Source: Streptosporangium brasiliense (GTDB lineage: Bacteria > Actinomycetota > Actinomycetes > Streptosporangiales > Streptosporangiaceae). From it: DNA of 64,000 bases. The stretch covers positions 1,798,001 to 1,862,000 of the forward strand of contig NZ_JAUSRB010000002.1 of the NCBI RefSeq assembly GCF_030811595.1, read 5' to 3'. Shown here one piece after another: positions 16,479 through 24,626 of the stretch (the first letter of the stretch is position 1; every line of letters starts with the position of its first letter). Made by a program: the position numbers and the translations under genes. Under the pieces are notes generated by a model that was not told the origin of the DNA, did not search any database, and worked only from the letters and a program-made list of their open reading frames with translations.

Positions 16479-16480
16479 TT
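16462..16480. promoter_or_regulatory. Palindromic operator candidate for the TetR gene
   Basis: AATTGCA-TTATG-TGCAATT, 7-bp perfect arms around a 5-nt centre, right at the 5' end of the TetR gene. It is an AT-rich island in very GC-rich DNA. Autoregulation by TetR dimers at such palindromes is common; binding here is inferred. The rest of the gap to 16863 shows no gene. Confidence 0.6.
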
Positions 16481-16863
16481 AACTGGACGGCGGAGTCCCG
16501 TCCGCAACCGGTCGCCCCGCCGATCGGCCGTGGACCCCGCCGACCCCGTCGGGCAGGGACCGCACGGTCTCGGGGGGGCAGCGGGGTCGTGGTGATCCGG
16601 CCGGCAAGGTGCTCGGCCGCCTGGCCGTCCGCGCCGCTTGCGGTGCTCGGGCCTGGCGGCCCTGCGGTACGGGTTCCCTTGCCGTCGGATGACGGGGCGG
16701 GCCGCTGCCCTCGTCTGGAGCGGCTCCGCGAGGCCGGCGAGATCTATACCGTGCTCAACCTCGGCAGCTCCGTCAGCGTCGCTGATGAGGAGGCACCCCG
16801 GCCGGGAAGACCCCAGAGAAGGCCAGGAAGACTCCAGAGAAGTAGCCGGCACTTCTCGCGGAA

Positions 16864-18027
16864 GTGAAACCGATCGTTTCAACCGGAACCGGTGAGTCGG
16901 ATAAGCGAGTGCGACGTCCTGGCCGGCAGTGGCAGGATGCCGAGGTGGATTTGATCTTGCGTGCTGCAGGCACCCTGCTGGATACCGAGCTATTCGATCC
17001 GGTCGATCTGGGGGGTAGCACCCGCAGCACCGTGCTGCGCTGCCGGACGGCCGCCGGCGGCAGCGTGATCGTCAAGTCGTTCTCCAACGAGCCGGAGGGA
17101 CTGCGCTCCTTTACGTCTGAGGCGGCCGGGCTCTCGTTGCAACTGGCCGGTCCTGCGCTACTGGGCGTGGACGCCGCGGTACCGCTGCTGGTGATGGTGG
17201 ATCTCGGGAGCGCGCCGACGTTGGCGGACGTGCTGCTCGGGGACGATCCCAAAGCCGCCGCAGAGGGCTTGCTGACCTGGGCCCGCGGGCTCGGACGACT
17301 GGCTGCGGAGTCGGTGCGCAGGCGCGCCGATCTCGCGCAGCTGCGCATCCGATACGACAAGGGCATGGCGTCGTGGGAGGACGAGCCGTGGATCGAGCAG
17401 AACGCCGCCGACCTACTCGCGCTGCTCACCGGGACCGGAATCGCCGTGCCGCGAGAACTGGCGGGGGAGCTGGCTGAGATCGGGACGGCGATCGGGAAGG
17501 AATATCCGGCGTTCACTCCTGGAGACACCTGCCCCGACAACAACCTGCTCACCCCGGAGGGCCTGCGGTTGATCGACTTCGAGGCCGCTTGCTTCCAATC
17601 GGTCTTCCTGACGGCCGCATACTGCCGTATGCCGTTCTCCACCTGCTGGTGCGTCTTCAGACTGCCGCCCGGGCTGGCGGAGGAGATCGAGCAGGCCTTC
17701 CGCGCGGAGATCGTGGCGGCCTATCCCGTGCTGGCCGAGGACACGGTATGGCAGGCCGGGATGCGGCGGGCAACCGCGGTCTGGACGGTGGACGCGACGG
17801 TGGCGCTGCTGCCGCGCACCCTGGAGGACGGGCCGCTTCACCGGACCCGCCGACCGGTCCCGACGAGACGGCAACTGCTGAGGCATCGCTGGGAGATGGC
17901 GAGCACGATCGAGGAGTTCCCAGCACTCGCGGAGACGATGCGGCTGCTGCTGCAGAAGGTCGCCGGAGGATGGGATGCCGCTCCGCTGCCGGGATATCCC
18001 TCCTTCGGAGACCGAGGAACCGACTGA
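16864..18027 (+). CDS. Aminoglycoside-phosphotransferase-like kinase-fold protein
   Basis: A 387-residue protein kinase-like fold protein of the APH type. A nucleotide-binding lobe carries SVIVKSFSNEPEG, whose Lys likely contacts phosphates. The catalytic loop is FTPGDTCPDNNLL, where the family normally has HGDxxxxN: Asp and Asn are kept but the leading His is Pro. LIDFEAA is the metal-binding segment. It starts with GTG. The substrate could be a drug, a sugar or a small amine; the unusual loop leaves activity uncertain. It stands alone between the TetR operator gap and a relic. Confidence 0.75.
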   Translation: MKPIVSTGTGESDKRVRRPGRQWQDAEVDLILRAAGTLLDTELFDPVDLGGSTRSTVLRCRTAAGGSVIVKSFSNEPEGLRSFTSEAAGLSLQLAGPALLGVDAAVPLLVMVDLGSAPTLADVLLGDDPKAAAEGLLTWARGLGRLAAESVRRRADLAQLRIRYDKGMASWEDEPWIEQNAADLLALLTGTGIAVPRELAGELAEIGTAIGKEYPAFTPGDTCPDNNLLTPEGLRLIDFEAACFQSVFLTAAYCRMPFSTCWCVFRLPPGLAEEIEQAFRAEIVAAYPVLAEDTVWQAGMRRATAVWTVDATVALLPRTLEDGPLHRTRRPVPTRRQLLRHRWEMASTIEEFPALAETMRLLLQKVAGGWDAAPLPGYPSFGDRGTD

Positions 18028-18204
18028 TCGGTTCAGATTCCCGGGTGCATGGCAATGTGTATGTCCCAAAGGGGACTCGGTGGGTGGTGCGGTGTGCGTA
18101 AGCTCTATCCCACCTGGGTCAGGGACACGATTGAATATGCATTCTTCCTGGCTTGATCTTCCCGTATTTTTTCCTTTATATGTGAACCTAGCCGCTGAAG
18201 GGCG

Positions 18205-18270
18205 CGCGAGGTGATCGGTGTCATCGAAACGCGCCGTCTGTCGGAAGCCGCAGAACTGCGCGAGGCGTCC
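18205..18270 (+). pseudogene. Short relic of an XRE/TPR regulator tail
   Basis: This stretch reads REVIGVIETRRLSEAAELREA, matching the tail of the relic at 6902-7114 (EVINAIETRHMPETAELREA) almost residue for residue. No further similarity is seen on either side, so only about 22 codons survive. Confidence 0.5.
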
Positions 18271-18346
18271 CTCCACGCGCGGGCAGCCCCGCGAGGCAGT
18301 GCTCCGCCGGGCTGCCGTTGTCCATCGGGGCTAGTCACCGAGGCGG

Positions 18347-18580
18347 CTAGCCATCGGAGCCGCCGTTGCAGTACTGCTGGTCCCACCTTGCGTCCCTGTA
18401 GCTGTAGCAGTAGTAGCAGCCGTCGTCTCTCCACTTGCACAGGTTGGGATTGGGGGAGGTGGGGTGCTGGGCCGACGCGCAGGAGCTTGGCGCGGAGGCC
18501 TGCGCGGTGCCGGTGACGGTGCCGGCGACGAAGAGCGTGGACGCCGCCAGCGCGACGGCGAAGAGCAAACGCTTGAGCAT
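18347..18580 (-). CDS. Small secreted cysteine-rich protein
   Basis: A 77-residue preprotein. The signal peptide is MLKRLLFAVALAASTLFVAG..AQA, with cleavage near residue 28. The mature part is about 49 residues with five cysteines in CASAQHP, NLCKW, DGCYYCYSY and QYCNGG, and is rich in Tyr and Trp. It starts at an ATG 20 bp after AGGGAG. No family is recognised. Disulfide-stabilised secreted peptides of this size can be inhibitors, surface-active peptides or toxins, and nothing in the sequence decides. The flanks are empty: 530 bp before the next gene hold nothing I can support. Confidence 0.65.
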   Translation of the reverse strand: MLKRLLFAVALAASTLFVAGTVTGTAQASAPSSCASAQHPTSPNPNLCKWRDDGCYYCYSYRDARWDQQYCNGGSDG

Positions 18581-19209
18581 CAGAGATCACTCCCTGAGGT
18601 GAGGACCGAACCCCGATTGACGGGGATGACGGGCGTCGGTTCCGGGTCCCGGGATACGCCGATGCGGCGCTGAACATCACTCACACTAATCGCGTCGTCA
18701 GGTTAAATCTCCCAGCTAGCGGCAAAAAGTTACTTCTGGTTCATCACTACATAAATGTGATTATTCACATCCACCAGAGAAATATGGCATTACGCCCCAG
18801 TTGGCCACCACTGGCCTCCGGGCTGCGGGTCCGTATCGCCTGTGGAATCCTGGGCGTCACTTCCCAGGAGATTTCAGTGTGGCGCCACGGGGGCGGAAAA
18901 TGACAGGCAAGGAAATCGGCGACATTGTTGGCGGAATCCTGGGAAGACAGATGCGGAAAGCGCATTCAAGAGATCTTGAGTCTGTGCTCATGACGGCATT
19001 CAGCGCGAGGGCCTCTGCCCGGTGGGCGTCGTGGAGGCCGTCAGGGAGATCGCCGCATACCCCGAAGCGTCTCGCCCGAGATGCGGCCTGCCGGCTCGAT
19101 GCGCCGCGACACGTCCCCGCCGGTTCCCCCGAGGCGGAGGAATTCCGGCGAGGACTTCGATCGACACAGGCCAGACGTCCATGCGCTGGTGAGCGCGGGA
19201 GCTGAAGGG

Positions 19210-19860
19210 CTAGGCCGTACGGCGGGCGATGAGGTGGGCCTGCGGGAAGCCCCGCCGGGGGTCCTCTCCGGGAGCGACGATCAGCCGGGCCACCTCGGTG
19301 AGCCCGGCCTTGAGCAGCAGCTCGGCCACGCGGTCGGGCGAATACCGGTAGGCGAGGGACACCTTGTGGTCGAACGCCTCCGCCAGTTCGGTGGGGTGGT
19401 CGTAGCCCTGGAAGGAGATCAGCAGGTGACCGCCGGGCGCCAGCGCGCGGTGGAACTCGGCGAGCGTTCCGGGGAGCCGCTCGGGCGGGGTGTGGATGAT
19501 CGAGTAGTTGGCCAGGAGCCCGGCGAGGGAGGCGTCCTCCACTTCAAGGGCGCTCATCAGCCCCACCTCGAAGCGGAGCTCCGGATGGGCGTCGCGGGCG
19601 ATTGCGATCATCTCCGGTGACAGGTCCACGCCGAAGGCGGTGACGCCGAGGGAACGGAGATGCGCGGTGATGTAGCCCGGGCCGCACCCCACGTCCGCCA
19701 CCAGGCCGTCGCCGGAGGCCCGGACCAGCCCGGCGAAGACGGGGATCATCCCGTAGTTGAGCGGATCGGAGTGGAAGCACTCGCCGACGAGCTCGGTGTA
19801 AAGGGCGGCGGCGCTGTCGTAGGCGGCGCGGGTGGCGGTGAGGAAGTCCGGCTCGGTCAT
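19210..19860 (-). CDS. Class I SAM-dependent methyltransferase
   Basis: A 216-residue methyltransferase. Motif I is VADVGCGPGYITAHL (SAM glycine loop, about residue 55), motif II ends in GVDLSPEMIAIAR, and motif IV/post I is LANYSIIHTPPE. A C-terminal sheet containing HLLISFQGYD completes the fold. It is similar to small-molecule methyltransferases of the Methyltransf_11/25 type; the acceptor is unknown. It is a single gene with no co-directional neighbour. Confidence 0.85.
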   Translation of the reverse strand: MTEPDFLTATRAAYDSAAALYTELVGECFHSDPLNYGMIPVFAGLVRASGDGLVADVGCGPGYITAHLRSLGVTAFGVDLSPEMIAIARDAHPELRFEVGLMSALEVEDASLAGLLANYSIIHTPPERLPGTLAEFHRALAPGGHLLISFQGYDHPTELAEAFDHKVSLAYRYSPDRVAELLLKAGLTEVARLIVAPGEDPRRGFPQAHLIARRTA

Positions 19861-19952
19861 GGGTGGCCATGCTAGGGCCTGTTCGGCGCCGTGGATGGTC
19901 GCTGCACAGGGCGCCGGGCCACGTGCGGGCCGCCATGACGATCACGCCCATC

Positions 19953-20038
19953 CACCGGCTCGGCGTACCGACCCGCAGGTTCGGTGTACATGATTCACCG
20001 GCTCGGCATACGCGACCCACCGGTTCGGCGTACGCGAC
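19953..20038 (+). repeat. Degenerate ~22-bp tandem repeat, four units
   Basis: Units start at 19953, 19975, 19996 and 20018 and resemble CACCGGCTCGGCGTACGCGA with substitutions. They lie between the divergent methyltransferase and HTH regulator genes, and there is no open frame that explains them. Confidence 0.6.
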
Positions 20039-20125
20039 GGGTCGAAGTCCGGTGTCCGCCCGCGGATCGCCGGCCATCACGGCTCGGGGACGGGCGGATG
20101 TCGCCGGTCCGCCGGCAAATAAAGG

Positions 20126-20156
20126 TTTCTTGACAAGAAAATTTGTCGGCTATAGC
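20126..20156 (+). promoter_or_regulatory. Promoter with overlapping palindrome before the HTH regulator
   Basis: TTTCTTG-A-CAAGAAA (20126-20140) is a perfect 7-bp inverted repeat and contains a -35-like TTGACA at 20130. A -10-like TATAGC follows at 20151 after 15 bp. The start codon is at 20165, so the leader is very short. A dimeric repressor, most simply the gene's own product, could block this promoter. Confidence 0.6.
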
Positions 20157-20164
20157 CTGCGATC

Positions 20165-20752
20165 ATGCAGGACATCGTCGTGATCGAAGATCCGGCCGCC
20201 GCCGAGGTCTCGCTGGACCCCATCCGGGCCCGGCTGCTGGCCGAGCTCAGCGAGCCCGGCTCAGCGACCATGCTGGCCGCCAGGGTCGGCCTGCCCAGAC
20301 AGAAGGTCAACTACCACCTGAAGACGCTGGAGGCGCACGGGCTCGTCGAGATGATCGAGGAGCGGCGCAAGGGCAACGTCAACGAGCGCATCATGCGCGC
20401 GACCGCGGCCTCCTACGTGATCTCTCCGACCGCGCTGGCGTCGGTCGAGCCCGACCCGGCGCGCTCCCCCGACCAGCTGTCGGTGAGCTGGCTGCTGGCC
20501 GTCGCGGCCCGGCTTGTCCGCGACGTCGGGGCGCTCATCACCGGCGCCGCCCAGGCGCGCAAGCGCGTCGCGACCTTCGCGATCGACGGCGAGGTGCGCT
20601 TCGCCTCGGCCGCCGACCGGGCCGCGTTCGCCGAGGAGCTCGCCGGGGCCGTCACGGCCCTGGTGTCCAAATACCACGACGAGTCCGCCGCGCACGGCCG
20701 CGACCACCGGATCGTCGTCGCCGTCCATCCGAGCATGAGGGAAGCCCGATGA
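20165..20752 (+). CDS. ArsR-like winged-helix transcriptional regulator
   Basis: A 195-residue protein. The N-terminal winged helix covers LDPIRARLLAELSEPGSAT, then AARVGLPRQKVNYHLKTLE (recognition helix) and the wing LVEMIEERRKGNVNER. The C-terminal domain has no recognised ligand motif. Its stop overlaps the next start (ATGA at 20749-20752), so it is cotranslated with the SRPBCC protein. The palindromic promoter upstream suggests autoregulation. This regulator-SRPBCC pairing is common in actinomycetes. Confidence 0.8.
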   Translation: MQDIVVIEDPAAAEVSLDPIRARLLAELSEPGSATMLAARVGLPRQKVNYHLKTLEAHGLVEMIEERRKGNVNERIMRATAASYVISPTALASVEPDPARSPDQLSVSWLLAVAARLVRDVGALITGAAQARKRVATFAIDGEVRFASAADRAAFAEELAGAVTALVSKYHDESAAHGRDHRIVVAVHPSMREAR

Positions 20753-21480
20753 CACACCCGTTCGAGCTGAGCCAGGAGATCGAGCTCGGCGCCACTCCCG
20801 AGCAGGTCTGGGACGCGATCGCGACCGGGCCGGGCGTCGACTCCTGGTTCATGGGACGCACCGAGCTCGACACGTCCGTCGGCGGTCCGGCCGGCCTCAC
20901 GATGATGGGCCACACCGAGCAGGCCACGATCACCGCCTACGAGCCGGGCACCCGCCTCGCGACCCGCGGTGCGGAGGCCCCCGACGGCCAGTTCATGGCG
21001 CTGGAATACCTCGTCGAGGGACGCGGCGGCGGCACGACCGTGCTGCGGCTCGTGCAGAGCGGCATGCTCGGTGACGACTGGGAGACCGAGTTCGAGGCGA
21101 TGAAGGCCGGCTGGCCCATCTACCTGGAGACCCTCAAGCAGTACCTCACATATTTCACCGGCCGCACCCCGTCGGTCACCACGGTCGTCCGGCCCGGAGC
21201 GGGCGGCCCGGACACCGTCTGGAAGACCGTCACGGAGTCGCTGGGCGTCACGCCTGACGTCGGCGAGGGCGACGGCGTCCGGCTCCCGAACGGCTCCGCC
21301 GGGGTCGTCTACTACGCGAACCTGCCCGTCAATCTGGGCATCCGGACGGACGAGGGCCTGTACCGGTTCATCCACTCCGGCACCGCCCGCGGCGACGCCC
21401 TCGTGCTCGGCCACCAGAACTTCACGGGCCGCGACGAGCAGGCCGCGTGGGACGCCTGGACGGCCGAGCGCTTCGGCTGA
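20749..21480 (+). CDS. SRPBCC (START/AHSA1-like) domain protein
   Basis: A 243-residue protein. The first 145 residues form an AHSA1-type SRPBCC domain: LSQEIELGATPEQVWDAIATG, SWFMG and GWPIYLETLKQYLTYF at its C-terminal helix. A second, less clear alpha/beta region of about 100 residues follows and may be a further half-domain. The fold binds hydrophobic ligands; the ligand is unknown. It is translationally coupled to the ArsR-like regulator, whose activity may respond to the same ligand. Confidence 0.8.
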   Translation: MTHPFELSQEIELGATPEQVWDAIATGPGVDSWFMGRTELDTSVGGPAGLTMMGHTEQATITAYEPGTRLATRGAEAPDGQFMALEYLVEGRGGGTTVLRLVQSGMLGDDWETEFEAMKAGWPIYLETLKQYLTYFTGRTPSVTTVVRPGAGGPDTVWKTVTESLGVTPDVGEGDGVRLPNGSAGVVYYANLPVNLGIRTDEGLYRFIHSGTARGDALVLGHQNFTGRDEQAAWDAWTAERFG

Positions 21481-21496
21481 CCGGCCGGTCCTGACC

Positions 21497-21600
21497 AGCG
21501 GTGCCGGAACCCGGCAACGCAGCCCCATCCAAGCGGTGCCGGAACCCGGCAACACAGCCCCATCCAGCAGCGCAGCCCCGGATCCCCGGCAGCGCAACCC
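21497..21600 (+). repeat. 35-bp tandem repeat with degenerate third copy
   Basis: Two near-identical 35-bp units start at 21497 and 21532 (AGCGGTGCCGGAACCCGGCA.., one or two differences). Shorter variants of the CAGCGCA(G/A)CCCC part follow. They occupy the gap before the DHFR-family gene. Confidence 0.7.
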
Positions 21601-21635
21601 CGAATCAGCGGAACGACCCAGGAGGGACGAGACCC

Positions 21636-22232
21636 GTGCGCATTGTGATCATTGAGTTCATGAGCTTGGACGGCGTCGTGCAGGCGCCAGGCGGCCCCGA
21701 GGAGGACACCGACGGCGGCTTCGCCCACGGCGGCTGGTCGCACCCGTTCTTCGACCCGGAGGTGGTGGGCGGTGCCTTCGGCGACGCGATGACCAGTGCC
21801 GAGGCGCTGCTGTTCGGGCGCCGCACATGGCAGACGATGGCGGCGGCGTGGCCCGGGCGAGCCGGCGACCCGTTCGCCGACCGGATGAACGCCATACCGA
21901 AGTACGTCGTGTCCGACACGCTGGGCGACGACAAGCTGACGTGGGACAACACCACACGCATCCCCGGTGACGGGGCCGTCGCCCGCATCCGGGAGCTGCA
22001 CGAGACCGACGGCGGCGACCTGTTGGTCATGGGGAGCCCCACGCTCGTGCGCACTCTCCTGCACGAGGGCCTGGTTGACGAGCTCCGGCTCATGATCGAA
22101 CCGGTGATCCTCGGTGGCGGGAAGACGATCTTCCCCGATGACGGTGCGCTGCGCACGCTTGAGCTGGTCTCCACGGTCACCAGCGGCACGGGCGTGCACG
22201 TGTGCACCTACCGGCCGGTCGCCGAGGGGTAG
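21636..22232 (+). CDS. Dihydrofolate reductase family protein (RibD C-terminal type)
   Basis: A 198-residue protein of the YwjB/RibD_C branch. It opens VRIVIIEFMSLDGVVQAPGG, then has FGRRTWQTM, VSDTLGDDKLTW and a closing VDELRLMIEPVILGGGKTIF. It probably reduces a pteridine- or flavin-like substrate with NADPH and is not a true folate DHFR. The GTG at 21636 follows AGGAGG by about 10 nt. It is downstream of, but separated by repeats from, the SRPBCC gene, with which it may share expression. Confidence 0.82.
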   Translation: MRIVIIEFMSLDGVVQAPGGPEEDTDGGFAHGGWSHPFFDPEVVGGAFGDAMTSAEALLFGRRTWQTMAAAWPGRAGDPFADRMNAIPKYVVSDTLGDDKLTWDNTTRIPGDGAVARIRELHETDGGDLLVMGSPTLVRTLLHEGLVDELRLMIEPVILGGGKTIFPDDGALRTLELVSTVTSGTGVHVCTYRPVAEG

Positions 22233-22474
22233 GCCGGGTCGGCGGCGCCGTCAGCGCCGCCCCGGACGGGGCGCTGCCGTGGCGCTGTCAGAGCGTGACG
22301 CTCCGCGCCCGGCGGCCTGCCCGTCCGACGGGAGTTCGACCGTCACGACACCCTCCGGAGGCCGGCGGCACGGCCCGCGAGGACTCCGCCGGTATGCCGG
22401 GTCATCCAGCCGGGGACATTGCGCCACAACCAAGAGCACAGAGATCGACAAGTGGGGGCCGATAGCTTCCCGGC

Positions 22475-23098
22475 ATGAGAAAACGATCTCTTTCCCTCGC
22501 CGTCGGCCTGGCCGCCGCGGCCGCCGTACTTGCCACCCCAGCCGCGGCCTCGGCCGCACCGGGATCACCGATGACCGCGGTTTCCTCGGACCTGTCGGCT
22601 TCGAAGGCCGAGGTCTTCTCCTTCCGGGGGATGAACCTGAAGCTCCCCGCCGGGTGGAAGGCGCACCGTGACGGGGACCGCGTCGTGGTGGTGACCGGGA
22701 AGTGCAAGAAGCCGGAGCCCTTCGCCGCGAACTGCCGGAGTTTCTGGGTGTTCGGCCCGAGGGCGATCACCAAGGTCCCGGTCGGAGGCGGTTCCATCAC
22801 CTACACGGGCGAGAGCCAGTTCCACCCCTTCAGCGGAGTGGTGTCCTGTCCCTTCGACGCCAAGACCAGCTGGTACCCCGGGGAGAAGGCCTCCTCGACG
22901 GGTCTGCGCCAGGTCGGACCCGGCCACAAGGCGAAGTACACCGCCTGGCCCAACCAGTGCGTGACGGAAAGCGGCGGACGGCGGACGACGAGCTTCACCC
23001 AGCAGGAGTGGTTCCTGCCCGCGTCGAAGATCTTGGTGGTGGACGTCTGGAACACCCCGGGGCTGTCGGGGGTGCTCAAGCGCGCCACCTGGAGCTGA
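22475..23098 (+). CDS. Secreted hypothetical protein
   Basis: A 207-residue preprotein. The signal peptide MRKRSLSLAVGLAAAAAVLA..ASA is cleaved near residue 28. The mature part opens with a beta-rich domain (EVFSFRGMNLKLPAGWKAH, DRVVVVTGKC). Cys pairs occur at KCKKPEPFAANC and in SCPFD/NQCVTES. The C-terminus reads EWFLPASKILVVDVWN. No family is recognised. It is followed by a hairpin terminator. Confidence 0.7.
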   Translation: MRKRSLSLAVGLAAAAAVLATPAAASAAPGSPMTAVSSDLSASKAEVFSFRGMNLKLPAGWKAHRDGDRVVVVTGKCKKPEPFAANCRSFWVFGPRAITKVPVGGGSITYTGESQFHPFSGVVSCPFDAKTSWYPGEKASSTGLRQVGPGHKAKYTAWPNQCVTESGGRRTTSFTQQEWFLPASKILVVDVWNTPGLSGVLKRATWS

Positions 23099-23108
23099 CC
23101 GCGGATCG

Positions 23109-23134
23109 CGTGCCGGGCGAGGGCGTCCGGCACG
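23109..23134 (+). terminator. Hairpin after the secreted protein gene
   Basis: CGTGCCGG and CCGGCACG form an 8-bp stem around a 10-nt loop, 11 bp past the stop codon at 23098. No U-tract follows, as is usual in high-GC actinomycetes. Confidence 0.5.
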
Positions 23135-23165
23135 CCGACCGGTCCGCGGCCGGATGGAGCCCGCC

Positions 23166-23188
23166 ATTCCCTCCGAGGAATTGTTGAT
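23166..23188. promoter_or_regulatory. Shared operator candidate, copy 1
   Basis: ATTCCCT followed within 4 bp by GGAATTGTTGAT. The same arrangement recurs at 24576-24598 with 19 of 23 bases identical. It lies 58 bp upstream of the SnoaL-like gene. The core is an inverted repeat (ATTCC..GGAAT). Confidence 0.6.
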
Positions 23189-23245
23189 CCGCGGCCCCTC
23201 TCACAAGCTTGGGAGTGACACGGACACGCAAGCCAAGGAGAAGCA

Positions 23246-23668
23246 GTGACCTATATCGATGCTCGTGAGCTGGCCGGCCGCTACGTCGCCCTGTGGAACG
23301 AGCCGGACGCCGAGCTGCGCCGCAGTGCCATCAAGGAGCTGTGGGCCGAGGACGGCGGTCAGATCCTTCAGCCGCCCCAGGAGATCCGGGAGATCGCCGC
23401 GGGGCTGGGCTTCGACTCCACCACCCTCGAAGCGCACGGGCACGACGAGCTCGAAGTCCGGGTGACCCGCAGCTACGAGGAGTTCGTCGCTCCCGGGGAG
23501 TTCGTCTTCCAGCCGGTGGACAACGCCATCCGCCTCCGCGACGTCGTCAAGTTCAACTGGGAGATGGTCCCCGCCGGTGGCGGTGCGGCGGTGGGCGGCG
23601 GTCTGGAAGTCCTCGTCCTCGACGGGAACGGCCGCATCGCCACCGACTACATGTTCCCCGGCGCCTGA
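23246..23668 (+). CDS. SnoaL/NTF2-like fold protein
   Basis: A 140-residue single-domain NTF2-like protein. The N-terminal helix has ELAGRYVALWNEPDAELRR, then IKELWAEDGGQILQPP, the usual W-x-x-D-x-x segment of this fold. Strands with FVFQPVDNAIRLRDVVKFNWEM and LEVLVLDGNGRIATDYMF follow. Members are isomerases, dehydratases or ligand binders; none is indicated here. It starts with GTG after AAGGAG. Its upstream site is shared with the LLM oxidoreductase gene, so both may respond to the XRE regulator between them. Confidence 0.78.
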   Translation: MTYIDARELAGRYVALWNEPDAELRRSAIKELWAEDGGQILQPPQEIREIAAGLGFDSTTLEAHGHDELEVRVTRSYEEFVAPGEFVFQPVDNAIRLRDVVKFNWEMVPAGGGAAVGGGLEVLVLDGNGRIATDYMFPGA

Positions 23669-23825
23669 CCGGCCGGGCGGTGGACAGCCGTCAAGGCCGG
23701 GCGATCGAGAGCCGCCGCCTCCCCTGCCGGGCCGACGGCGACCGGGGGTCGCCGCCTCCCCTGCCACGCCGATGGAGACCGGGGGGCGCCGCCTTCCCTG
23801 CCGGGCCGATGGCGAGTGGGGACTG

Positions 23826-24551
23826 TCACTCTGCCAGCAGCGCCGCCGTGGCCGCGTCGGCGGGCAGGAACGCCTCCAGCTTCAGCTCCGCCACGGTCAC
23901 GTCGAGCGCGGTCGCGAACGTCGTGATCGTGGTCGTCAGCCGCAGCTCGCCGCGTGCCGAGCGCAGCCGCACGGGGGCGGCGAAGCCCACGTGCTCGGGC
24001 CCCGGCGCGACGTGCGGCACGTAACCGGACAGCTCGTCGTGGAGGTCGTCGCGCGGGATGCGGTCGAGGATGTGCTGCGCCCACTGCGCCAGGTTGACGA
24101 TGCGCGGCGCCAGACCCTCCGGGTGCAGTGAGAGGCGCAGCACGTTGACCGGCGGGCGCAGCAGGTGCTCGGCGACGCCCTCGGTGAGCAGGCCGAACGC
24201 GTCGTTGGCGAGCACCAGTTCGTGCCTGGCGTTCACGACGATCGCGGGGTAGGGCAGGTGTCCGCTCAGGATGTGTCCCAGCGCGGTGCGCACGTGCTCC
24301 AGGCTCGGGTCGTCGAGGGGGGTCTGCGGGTAGACGGGGGCGTAGCCGGCCGCGAGCAGGAGATCGTTGCGCTCCCTGAGCGGCAGCTCCATCGACTCGC
24401 CCAGCCGTACCACCATGGTCCGGCCGGGCCGGGAACGGCCGCTCTCCATGAAGCTGAGGTGGCGCTGCGTCGTGCCGGCGCGCAGGGCGAGGTCGAGCTG
24501 GCTGAGGTGGCGGCGCTGCCGGGTCGCACGCAGGGTCTGAGAGAAGTCCAC
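23826..24551 (-). CDS. XRE-family regulator with MmyB-like ligand-binding domain
   Basis: A 241-residue regulator. The helix-turn-helix is at residues 3-60 (LRATRQRRHLSQLDLALR, TTQRHLSFMESGRSRPGR). A PAS-like MmyB ligand domain follows: PAIVVNARHELVLANDAFG and VNVLRLSLHPEGLAPRIVNL. Such proteins are thought to sense fatty-acid or small hydrophobic ligands. The GTG at 24551 gives the usual N-terminus. It is divergent from the LLM oxidoreductase gene, and the shared palindrome (24576-24598) sits in the 75-bp gap. Confidence 0.85.
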   Translation of the reverse strand: MDFSQTLRATRQRRHLSQLDLALRAGTTQRHLSFMESGRSRPGRTMVVRLGESMELPLRERNDLLLAAGYAPVYPQTPLDDPSLEHVRTALGHILSGHLPYPAIVVNARHELVLANDAFGLLTEGVAEHLLRPPVNVLRLSLHPEGLAPRIVNLAQWAQHILDRIPRDDLHDELSGYVPHVAPGPEHVGFAAPVRLRSARGELRLTTTITTFATALDVTVAELKLEAFLPADAATAALLAE

Positions 24552-24575
24552 GCTCCCAGTCTGCTGGGTCCGTCG

Positions 24576-24598
24576 ATTCCCTTGAGGGAATTGTTGAT
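24576..24598. promoter_or_regulatory. Shared operator candidate, copy 2
   Basis: ATTCCCT-TGA-GGGAAT is a near-perfect palindrome followed by TGTTGAT. It lies between the divergent XRE and LLM genes and repeats the site at 23166-23188 upstream of the SnoaL-like gene. Confidence 0.65.
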
Positions 24599-24626
24599 AT
24601 TCACAGTGAGGAGCACGATCCGTTCC

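Noticed and set aside
18801..19205. 134-residue ORF in the gap before the methyltransferase gene
   Set aside because: Arg/Ser-rich, no motif, no ribosome site. Treated as non-coding; the gap 18681-19209 has no supported gene.
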